A stretch of 47,418 nucleotides of DNA. It comes from Phormidesmis priestleyi BC1401 (GTDB lineage Bacteria > Cyanobacteriota > Cyanobacteriia > Leptolyngbyales > Leptolyngbyaceae). The notes beneath the pieces were generated by a model, which did not search any database, was not told the DNA's origin, and saw only the letters and a list, made by a program, of their open reading frames with translations. The DNA lies in NCBI RefSeq assembly GCF_001650195.1, contig NZ_LXYR01000040.1, positions 1 to 47,418 on the forward strand. The letters are read 5' to 3'. The position numbers and the translations under genes were made by a program. Positions 1 to 7,340 of this stretch are shown here, one piece after another (the first letter of the stretch is position 1; each line of letters starts with the position of its first letter).

Positions 1-1
1 G

Positions 2-73
2 GTCTTGACCTCAACGCGTTGGGATCAATTCTGGAACAAACTGAATCAATACGGCTTTTCCGTTGCCCTCTAA
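2..73 (+). CDS. Possible 3' end of a plus-strand gene entering from the left
   Basis: Frame 2 is open from the window edge for 23 codons and stops at TAA 71-73, ending in WNKLNQYGFSVAL. It would converge on the pentapeptide-repeat gene, whose stop codon is five bases further on. The fragment is too short to name and frame 1 is also open here, so this is only a possibility. Confidence 0.25.
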   Translation, partial: VLTSTRWDQFWNKLNQYGFSVAL

Positions 74-78
74 TAGTA

Positions 79-657
79 TCAAATAGAGGTCGCACCCCCG
101 CTCAGATCGCTATTAACCAGGTTGACACGACGCAGATCGGCGTGACCAAAGTTTGCCTCGATCAGATTTGCGCCAGTCAGTCTAGCTCCGGTTAAAGTGC
201 TGCGACGGACATCGGCATAGCTGAGATTTGCGTTGACCAAATTTGCACCTGTGAGATTGGCGCTGACTAGCGTTGCTTTCATCAAGTTTGCAGAGGTTAA
301 GTCTACGCCGATCAACGATGCCTCAGTCAGCATAGCGTTGATCAAAACTGTGCTGGCGAGGTTGGCGCTAATTAGGTTAGCGCTGGTGAAATTGGTGTTA
401 ATCAAATGAGCACCCGCCAAATTAGCGCCCACTAAATCAGCACCCGACATATTCTTAGACCGTAAATCGATCGCGCCTAAGTTCGCTTCAGAAAAATCTT
501 GGAGCGGATTTAGCCCTGCAATCTGCGCCAAGTCAAAGAAATCGTCTGTATCGGCTGTCTCGACGCGCTCGATCAATTCTCGAAGAAACTGAAGGGATTT
601 GTCTTTGGTCATCATCTTTTTACCTAACTGAGACCATGCGGAGACGAGGTACTGCAA
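79..657 (-). CDS. Pentapeptide-repeat protein
   Basis: 192 residues. After about 55 non-repeat residues, the protein is a run of A(D/N)LXX pentapeptides from about residue 56 to 185 (for example LVGANLAGAHLINTNF), which fold as a right-handed quadrilateral beta-helix. Such proteins are abundant in cyanobacteria and their roles are mostly unknown. No transmembrane segment or catalytic domain is visible. The start is the ATG at 655-657; the next gene on this strand is a small ORF about 95 bp upstream. Family assignment is firm; function is open. Confidence 0.88.
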   Translation of the reverse strand: MQYLVSAWSQLGKKMMTKDKSLQFLRELIERVETADTDDFFDLAQIAGLNPLQDFSEANLGAIDLRSKNMSGADLVGANLAGAHLINTNFTSANLISANLASTVLINAMLTEASLIGVDLTSANLMKATLVSANLTGANLVNANLSYADVRRSTLTGARLTGANLIEANFGHADLRRVNLVNSDLSGGATSI

Positions 658-751
658 TTAGGTAGGACTACAGAGCACTGCGACTGGATTTCGCAATGCA
701 CTCAAAGATTGATAGATCCAGAGTTAGACCTCGGAAGATGCTGGAAGAGTT

Positions 752-934
752 TCAGGTCGCCTGTGAGAGATGAAGCGCAATAAGCCGTTCAATGACTGCT
801 TTTTTGTTGTGACTAAGATTTTTGGGAATGAGGCTACTTAGAGTAGGAGCGTCATTCAAAATGCCCTCAGACTGTTCAGGGACAGCGAGTTCTGCTGAAG
901 TGATGTTATTCGTGAGGTGATTTGAGTCAGACAT
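752..934 (-). CDS. Small hypothetical protein, 60 aa
   Basis: An ATG-started 60-residue ORF between the adenylate cyclase gene and the pentapeptide-repeat gene, all on the minus strand. It is polar at the N-terminus and ends in a short amphipathic helix-like stretch (KAVIERLIALHLSQ). No family is recognised and no clear Shine-Dalgarno precedes the ATG. Its support is its position in a same-strand series and the absence of a competing frame. It could be spurious. Confidence 0.45.
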   Translation of the reverse strand: MSDSNHLTNNITSAELAVPEQSEGILNDAPTLSSLIPKNLSHNKKAVIERLIALHLSQAT

Positions 935-1133
935 AAAATATAACGAGTGGTGAATCGTTTTGATCTAGCTGGGCGTGAGTTCTAAAGATGGCTGAGAAAG
1001 CTGCACTTAAATAGCCTAGTCGATCGCCAAGAATCGAGACATTCCCCGATCGAACGAGTGCTTTGAGTTAACGATAACACTGCTGCTCAAGGATTCAATT
1101 CAGGACATCAAACTTTCATCATTCCCCTGACTT

Positions 1134-3842
1134 CTATTTTTCGGTTAGCGCCCACGCCCCATCCCACTCGCCAATCGGAGGATTTGTGAGCCAGTGTTGA
1201 CAGCGCTCCATGTGCAGCGCCGCCGCTTTGTCGTGACTGTCAATTTCTAAAACGGTTGCAAATCCAGCGATCGCGAGAGCAAACTTGCGATTCAAATAGT
1301 GCTGTCGGGCTTTCTCATAGTGCTCGATCACCTGCTGTTTTTGGTCAGAAATGGTTTCCGATCGTAGCCCCACCAATTCGTAAACAGCAACCGGGTTGTT
1401 TTTGCCTTTGACTTTGATGAAGTCAAGTTCGCGGGTCCAGACGCGATCGCTCACAGGGCGATAGGTGCTCTCACTAATCACAATATCGGTGCCGTAGATC
1501 TTGGTGGCTCCTTCTAGCCGAGCGCCGAGATTAACCCCATCGCCGATCGCCGTAAACTCCATGCGTTTGCTACAGCCGATGTTGCCACTGATTACCGTGT
1601 CGGAGTTGATGCCAATGCCGATTTTGATGGTTTTCTTATGGTCTGCCCGACGTTTTGCGTTGAAGTCAGTGAGGCGGTGACGCATATCAACCGCTGTTTG
1701 CACCGACATCCACTCGTGATCGTCAAGGGGTAATGGCGAGCCGAAAACCGCCATAATCGCGTCGCCGATGTATTTGTCGAGAATGCCTTTGTGGGTGAAC
1801 ACGGCATCCACCATCGATTCAAAATATTGGTTGAGCAGTTCGACGACTTCTTCAGCCGCCAAGGTTTCGGTGAGCGTCGTATAGCTGCGAATGTCAGAGA
1901 ACAACACTGAGACTTCTTTGCGATCGCCTCCCATCTTGGCAGCGTCGGGGTTTTCTAACAACTGTTCTGCCAGTTCTTGAGTCATGTAGCGATACATCGT
2001 GCTTTTGAGTCTCTTTTCATCGCTGATGTCATCCATGACGACCAGCGCCCCAGAGATTTTTTTGCTGTCGTTGGCATCGGCGATCGTATTGATCGATAAG
2101 TTAATGCTGTGCTGTTCTCCTCCTTTTGTGGGCTGTAGAGTTTGGTCAGGATAATATTGCTGGCGGTTTTTATCGCCGATCGCCATGCCAAACCACTTCG
2201 AGAAATCTCCCTTCTCAATCTTCACCAGCTTTGAGATTAAATGCCCTTCTAGCGACTCATTGCTGTCTAAACCCAATAGCTTCTTGGCGCTTTCGTTGGC
2301 AGCAATGATATGACCTTCTTTATCGGTGGAGATCACGCCATTGGAGAGCGATCGCAGAATGTCTCGCTGCATCTGCTCTTGCTGTTTAATGGTCTCAAAC
2401 ATTTTGGCATTTTGCAGCGCAACCCCCGCCTGAATGTTAAAGGTCGCCATAAACTCCTGATCGCTGCGATTAAAGCTGGCTTTCCAGAATTCAGGCGCTG
2501 CGGGCCAATAGCTGGGATTGTAATCGGGAAAGTATCCCTGCTTGTTTTTGTTGACGAGTTGAGTCACCCCAATCAGATCACCATTGACGTTGCGAATCGG
2601 CATACACAATAGGCTGCAGGTTCGGTAGCCTGTTTCTTGGTCAGTTTTTTTGGCGGTTTCGGCTCCCTCATGATCGTAGAGATCAAAGGGAATATTGATG
2701 ACTTCACCAGAGGCAGCGACTTGACCCGCGAAGCCAACCCCGATCGGAAACCGCAACTCTTTTAGGTTGCCGTCTGCCATCACCACACGAGTCCAAATCT
2801 CGTCTCGCTCTCGGTCAATCAGCCAAAGAGTGCTGCGATCGGCGTTCATCAGCTTTTTGGCTTCATCCATGACTCGCATCAGCGTATCATCTAAGTCTAA
2901 GCTGCTTTGACTGAGCGATTGAGTCGCCTTAATCAGCGCATTGGCTGCCCGCTGTCTTTGCGTTGCAATATAGAACGATCGAGACGACTCTAGAATCAGT
3001 TGAATCGAAGGAGCAAATTCGATAAAAAGCTGCTCGTCGCCGTGAGTAAAGCCACCCAGATCAATTCGCTCATCGAGAGGAGTTGAGCGATCGCACCCTG
3101 GCTTGAGCTTGTTGATCAGTTGAATCACTGCTACCAGATCCCCATCGTCGTTGAGGAGGGGCAATGTCAGCATTGTGTAAGCGCGATATCCCAGCTTCTG
3201 ATACTGAATTTTTGCTTGCCCCGATCGAGGGTCATCAAAAAAATCATAGTGGATATTGATCCCCCGTTTAAAGGTGGCGGCTTCTCCGGCAATGCCCTGA
3301 TCGGCAGGGAATCGAATTTCAAAGCTGCGTCCATCAGTATCGTTGGTGACCGTCGTGTAGAGTTCGTTTTTCTCTTCGTCTAGCAAATAAATCGTGGTGC
3401 GATCGGCGTTGAGCAACTCTCCAGTTTTAGTTGTGATCGAGGTGAGCATCTCTTCTAAAATGGTGTCAAACCCCTGCATATCAAGCATCGAAAGAGTTTG
3501 GTTGACGATTCTTAGCTTTTGCTCAACCTCATAAACAACTTCCTTAAACTTGTCTTGCGTCAAAGGCGCGAGCAAGGAAGCAAACTTACCTTTCGGTGCC
3601 GACAGCGAACTCTTACTCGTTGCCAGACCTGATTCAGACGAATCATGGGTCGCAATACCAAACGAAGAGGGTTCTACGATCGCGTTACTCCACGTCGCCA
3701 CATCGTCGCCATAGTGGGTTTCACTCGTTGAGGAGTCAGAATTGTGATCGCTAATCAGATAGACAGGACTATTTGTAATAGCCGCGTCTGTAACGACATC
3801 ACTAGAATTTCGGTTGGGTAGATGGGGAGATGCAGGAGTCAT
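1134..3842 (-). CDS. Class III adenylate cyclase, GAF-GAF-PAS-CHD-TPR (CyaB type)
   Basis: 902 residues. It would make cAMP from ATP in response to ligands or signals bound by two GAF domains (about 127-285 and 317-480) and a PAS domain (about 495-612). The cyclase domain is about 640-815: metal-binding Asp650 (FSDI) and Asp694 (YIGDAIMAVFG), adenine-selecting Lys690 and Thr764 (EFTAIGDG), and the transition-state Asn771/Arg775 in NLGARLEG. A TPR-like helix pair follows at about 838-872. The Lys/Thr pair argues for adenylate rather than guanylate cyclase. The order matches Anabaena CyaB1/CyaB2, whose GAF tandems bind cAMP. Residues 1-90 are Ser/Thr-rich and probably disordered. Confidence 0.92.
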   Translation of the reverse strand: MTPASPHLPNRNSSDVVTDAAITNSPVYLISDHNSDSSTSETHYGDDVATWSNAIVEPSSFGIATHDSSESGLATSKSSLSAPKGKFASLLAPLTQDKFKEVVYEVEQKLRIVNQTLSMLDMQGFDTILEEMLTSITTKTGELLNADRTTIYLLDEEKNELYTTVTNDTDGRSFEIRFPADQGIAGEAATFKRGINIHYDFFDDPRSGQAKIQYQKLGYRAYTMLTLPLLNDDGDLVAVIQLINKLKPGCDRSTPLDERIDLGGFTHGDEQLFIEFAPSIQLILESSRSFYIATQRQRAANALIKATQSLSQSSLDLDDTLMRVMDEAKKLMNADRSTLWLIDRERDEIWTRVVMADGNLKELRFPIGVGFAGQVAASGEVINIPFDLYDHEGAETAKKTDQETGYRTCSLLCMPIRNVNGDLIGVTQLVNKNKQGYFPDYNPSYWPAAPEFWKASFNRSDQEFMATFNIQAGVALQNAKMFETIKQQEQMQRDILRSLSNGVISTDKEGHIIAANESAKKLLGLDSNESLEGHLISKLVKIEKGDFSKWFGMAIGDKNRQQYYPDQTLQPTKGGEQHSINLSINTIADANDSKKISGALVVMDDISDEKRLKSTMYRYMTQELAEQLLENPDAAKMGGDRKEVSVLFSDIRSYTTLTETLAAEEVVELLNQYFESMVDAVFTHKGILDKYIGDAIMAVFGSPLPLDDHEWMSVQTAVDMRHRLTDFNAKRRADHKKTIKIGIGINSDTVISGNIGCSKRMEFTAIGDGVNLGARLEGATKIYGTDIVISESTYRPVSDRVWTRELDFIKVKGKNNPVAVYELVGLRSETISDQKQQVIEHYEKARQHYLNRKFALAIAGFATVLEIDSHDKAAALHMERCQHWLTNPPIGEWDGAWALTEK

Positions 3843-4361
3843 AACGATTTCAGTGAGAAACTAAAGGAATCCGTTCTGTCTAAACGAGCAACGGAGCGAT
3901 GGTAAACTGTGAATCATGACTGAACGATCGTGGTTTATGAGACACGTTCTATCTAAGACGATTCTGACACGATGACCAAAGATTAGATGTGCCAATTTCT
4001 ACCGACTGACATCCCTTGCCTCGTCGCTTGAGCACTTCGAGGTTGATCGTTTGCTGCCATCAAGGGTTTGTAGGTGCTCACTACACTCGATCGCTTCAAG
4101 CAGAGGTTTTTTGCCATTTCTATTTATGGAATAGTTTGAGTGCTCTTACAATCACCGATCGGCTGCTCTCATGGTTCCCCCTTTTGAGAGTCTTTATGCT
4201 GAATTGCATCGACATTTGACAGTGAGAAAGTTGCTGAGTGCTTTCTTAGACAGTAAAGGGAAACCACAGTTTTTTCTAGATAGATATAAAATACAGTGAA
4301 TCTTATGCAAATCGCCGACGAATGAGCGGTTAACGTTGATAGGTCTATATTAAGATAGGTT

Positions 4362-4494
4362 TATACAACAGTCCGGACAATTTTAAATCGCCAACGGTGG
4401 AATGCGGGTTTCAGCATCATCACTGAGGCAAATACCAACGGTGGAATGAGGGTTTCAGCCTCTGCCTCAAAAAATGTCCGGAGTATTGTTTATA
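4362..4494. mobile_element. MITE-like element with TCCGGACA inverted ends and an internal 44-bp duplication
   Basis: Left end ATACAACAGTCCGGACA (about 4364-4379) is matched in inverse orientation on the right by TGTCCGGAGTATTGTTTAT (about 4475-4492), with a few mismatches and T-rich bases just inside. Both ends abut TA-rich sequence, which would fit the TA duplication of IS630/Tc1-type elements, but the exact boundary is not clear. Inside, a 25-bp motif (CCAACGGTGGAATG then GGGTTTCAGC) occurs at 4391 and 4435, a 44-bp period. No transposase is encoded. Confidence 0.5.
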
Positions 4495-4795
4495 TAAAGT
4501 TTGTGTATGGGCGCACAAACTCAGACAGGTTCTGCTGACGCTCATGATTTGTGGATATTTCACGACTCACTATGCAGACAATTTCTGTGGTGATTCCGGC
4601 TCATAACAAAAATCTCAGATTCTCTATCGCTACTCTTTAAGATCTCTTTCTGCCGAGATTGACGTGACAAAGAAATGTAACGCAATTGTAACCGATCGAG
4701 GATTTAGATCGGCTCCTTAAACGCTACAACATCTGAGAAGCCAGAATCTAGCCAACATTTATCAATCTAACGAGGCTGATTTTAGCTGATGTTAA

Positions 4796-4878
4796 GAGTG
4801 ACGCGCAGGTCAAGGTTGGTCAAAAGCTATGGACGGCGATTTGCTTAAATCCTCGCGTCCTCTCTAATAGAGTCACTC
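4796..4878. other. Nested inverted repeats, possible structured RNA
   Basis: GAGTGAC (4796-4802) pairs with GTCACTC (4872-4878). Inside it, GGACG plus CGA (4831-4839, one bulged G) pairs with TCG plus CGTCC (4853-4860). Two coaxial stems in a non-coding stretch could be a small RNA, an attenuator-like structure or chance. No known RNA family is recognised. Confidence 0.25.
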
Positions 4879-4999
4879 AGCGATATCTCCTGAAATGGCT
4901 ACTGTTGACTTTACTGCCACCCGGATTTGTGAGGCGCTTTGCTCAACCGTTCGGCGACCCATTGCAGCATCTGATCTGAGTTATCAGCCTTGAATCGGC

Positions 5000-6901
5000 T
5001 TAGGTCTTTTTCGCTGCTTTTACCCGGGTCGATCGAGGTTTTCGAGCGGTGTCAGAAGCAGAGTGATCGACTTGAACTGATCCATTTTCTCGGAGGCTTG
5101 CTGCCTGAGCGAGAAGAGATTCTGCAAAGGCAGAGGCTGCGTCTTCGCCAGAGCCATTGGTCGAGTCGCTGGAGTGCCCCCCCGCAAGTTGAGCTAGTTC
5201 TTCTCGGCGCTGCTGACGATCGAGCGCACTCACCCGCACCACCGTCCGCAGTTCAGGCGTATCTACCGCAGACCCATTTTCTTCAACCGATGCATCTTTT
5301 GCCTTGCGCTTCTTGCCCTTTGTCGCCTGCTCGCTGCCGTTGAAGTCAATGACCTGCTTATCGACATGGAAGTGATGATCTGCCATCGCCGCCACGATCG
5401 GCTGGTGAGTCACACAGAGAACTTGATGCTGACGGCTGAGATGATGCAGTTTTTCAGCGATCGCTTGAGCAACCCGCCCTGAGACCCCGACATCGATTTC
5501 GTCAAAAACCAGCGTCCCAACCGAATCGACCTGCGAAAAGCAAGCCTGTAACGCCAGTAGAAAACGGCTCATCTCGCCACCAGAGGCAGTTTCGGTCAGC
5601 GACTGTAGCGGTTCGCCAGGGTTGGGGCTGAACAAATAAGTGATGCGATCGGCTCCCGCAGAGGTCGGTGAGACGGGCGTGATCCCCACTTGAAACTGGA
5701 CTTTTTCCATCGCTAGGGGTTTTAGCTCTGCCACGAGCCGATTTTCCAAATCCTTGGCGGCAGTCTGACGCAGGTGAGTTAATTTTGCACACACGTCCGT
5801 CAATTCAGTTTTACGATCGTGGGCAGTCTGTTCAAGTTCTTCGAGAGACTGTCCGGCTCCAGTGAGTCCTTCAAGTTCGGCTTGGAGCGATTGTTGAAGC
5901 CCGATCGCCTCTGCCAAACTCGGACCGTATTTGCGGCAAATCTGCTTAAGTTCAATGATGCGTTCTTCAACTTCCTGCAATCGCTGAGGGTCGGTTTCTA
6001 GCCCGTCTCCATAGGCGTTGATTTCCTGTCCCGCTTCTTCGACCTGCGCGAGGGCTGACGTAACGAGATCCAAAATCGGCTGAATTTGCTCGTCATAGCG
6101 CAGCATATCCGTCAAAAGCGATCGGGCTTTACCCAAAAGGTCAGAACACGCATCATCGCCATTTTCGTTCTGGTAGAGCGACTGATATGCCTCGTAGCTC
6201 TGCTGCTGCAATTCGACGCTGTGACCGAGGCGTTTTCGCTCCTGTTCTAGCTGCTCGATCTCATCGGGATCGCTAAGATTGGCGACATTGAGTTCTCGAA
6301 GCTGATATTCAAACAGGTCAAGCTGCTGAAGGCGCTGTTGCTCAGAGTGACGACGCTTATCGAGTGCCTGAGACGCTTGCTGGTAAACAGACAACGCCTG
6401 ACCCACGCGATCGCGTTGTTTGAGCAGGGTCGCCCCACCATAGCTGTCTAGCCAATTTCGCTGAAGGCTCGGCTGCCCTAATTGCACGGTCTGCCCCTGA
6501 GCGGTGATTTCTACAAGCCGATCGCGCAGCGACTCCATTTGCTGTTTGTTGACCAACACGCCGTTGACGCGCGATCGATTGCGCTGTCCGCTGCCACTGG
6601 CAACAATTTCGCGGGTGCAAACTAATAGAGAACCGTCTAGGGGATCGATCTGCTCGATGTCTAGCCAGTTTTTCATGGCGGGATCAATCCGAAAGGTCGC
6701 CTCGACCGAGGCGCGCTCTGCCCCTGTGCGAACGGCTCGACTCGTGACTTTGCCCCCTAGCGCAGCATCGATCGCATCTAAAATAATCGATTTCCCTGCA
6801 CCTGTTTCACCCGTCAAAACGTGTAAGCCTGAGCCAAAATCCAACTCTAGACGATCAATTAAGGCAAAGTTTTCGATTTGCAGAGACAGCAACATGGGCA
6901 A
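5000..6901 (-). CDS. recN: DNA repair protein RecN
   Basis: 633 residues. SMC-like ATPase that acts at double-strand breaks during recombinational repair. Walker A is GETGAGKS (31-38); long coiled-coil arms span about 155-395; the ABC signature is SGGEMSRF (440-446) and Walker B is LVFDEID (464-470), followed by the His-loop THQ (498-500). The protein is longer than usual: a polar Lys/Glu/Ser-rich insert (about 521-548) splits the C-terminal domain and a basic tail (about 610-633) ends it. The ATG at 6899-6901 begins the typical MLLSLQIENFALI start after two extra residues. An inverted repeat lies 34 bp upstream. Confidence 0.95.
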   Translation of the reverse strand: MPMLLSLQIENFALIDRLELDFGSGLHVLTGETGAGKSIILDAIDAALGGKVTSRAVRTGAERASVEATFRIDPAMKNWLDIEQIDPLDGSLLVCTREIVASGSGQRNRSRVNGVLVNKQQMESLRDRLVEITAQGQTVQLGQPSLQRNWLDSYGGATLLKQRDRVGQALSVYQQASQALDKRRHSEQQRLQQLDLFEYQLRELNVANLSDPDEIEQLEQERKRLGHSVELQQQSYEAYQSLYQNENGDDACSDLLGKARSLLTDMLRYDEQIQPILDLVTSALAQVEEAGQEINAYGDGLETDPQRLQEVEERIIELKQICRKYGPSLAEAIGLQQSLQAELEGLTGAGQSLEELEQTAHDRKTELTDVCAKLTHLRQTAAKDLENRLVAELKPLAMEKVQFQVGITPVSPTSAGADRITYLFSPNPGEPLQSLTETASGGEMSRFLLALQACFSQVDSVGTLVFDEIDVGVSGRVAQAIAEKLHHLSRQHQVLCVTHQPIVAAMADHHFHVDKQVIDFNGSEQATKGKKRKAKDASVEENGSAVDTPELRTVVRVSALDRQQRREELAQLAGGHSSDSTNGSGEDAASAFAESLLAQAASLRENGSVQVDHSASDTARKPRSTRVKAAKKT

Positions 6902-6934
6902 ATTTCAAGCTGAGGAATGAGACGCTGGCTGATT

Positions 6935-6963
6935 GAACTAAACGTCTGACGATCGTTTAGTTC
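6935..6963. promoter_or_regulatory. Perfect 10-bp inverted repeat 34 bp upstream of recN
   Basis: GAACTAAACG (6935-6944) and CGTTTAGTTC (6954-6963) form a perfect palindrome with a 9-base spacer. It sits in the presumed recN leader or promoter, and could be an operator or a hairpin in the 5' leader. It is not the cyanobacterial LexA-type box as I know it. It also overlaps the end of a doubtful small ORF, for which it could be a terminator, though no T-run follows. Confidence 0.45.
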
Positions 6964-7151
6964 AGACAAGAGGGTTGGGTCTGCTGAATGGTTTGAAAAG
7001 TAGAAAAAGCATCCGTAAAGGTGCCCAATTCAATGTTAGCGGTCAGGGAACTGATAAGGGTTTCTTTTTCGCGCTTCTGGTAGTAAATTTGTCCTATTTT
7101 AGCCGTCAAACGGTCAAAAGCAAAACTTTTCATGCTTTGTGTTGACGACAC
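6957..7151 (-). CDS. Doubtful small ORF upstream of recN
   Basis: 64 codons from a GTG, or 58 from the ATG at 7133 (MKSFAFDRLTAKIGQIYY). No ribosome-binding site and no recognised family. It lies between divergent recN and the ABC1 kinase gene and overlaps the palindrome at 6935-6963. It may be chance; it is listed because the composition is not unlike a small soluble protein. Confidence 0.28.
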   Translation of the reverse strand: MSSTQSMKSFAFDRLTAKIGQIYYQKREKETLISSLTANIELGTFTDAFSTFQTIQQTQPSCLN

Positions 7152-7340
7152 CCTGACCGAATAGAACTATTTTGAATCAAGTAACCAATTGCCTCAGAAG
7201 AGTTTCCTACAAAATAGTTCGTGAATCCTTCTTTAATCCATGATCTGTGGCTTCTAAAGAAATAATTAACTGAAAAGAGGAGAACTCTGTAAGCTTGTTG
7301 TTACAATGCTTTACATACCGTTTCAATCCGGTTTCACTGC

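Larger units (their letters stand above)
3843..4999. other. 1.16-kb gene-poor stretch upstream of the cyclase gene
   Basis: No convincing gene. It holds the probable cyclase promoter side (near 3843-3960), a MITE-like inverted-repeat element at 4362-4494, a 22-codon ORF at 4572-4640 whose start resembles a family 2 glycosyltransferase, and nested inverted repeats at 4796-4878. A 67-codon plus-strand frame at 4016-4219 has no homology or codon signal I can recognise. Confidence 0.7.

Noticed and set aside
4016-4219. 67-codon plus-strand ORF upstream of the cyclase gene
   Set aside because: Composition is not protein-like (scattered Cys, Trp and Phe), there is no ribosome-binding site and no homology is recognised.
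4391-4470. Two spaced copies of a 25-bp motif as a minimal CRISPR array
   Set aside because: Only two copies, the spacer-like segment is 19 bp, and the pair is enclosed by inverted ends of a MITE-like element. No cas genes are near.
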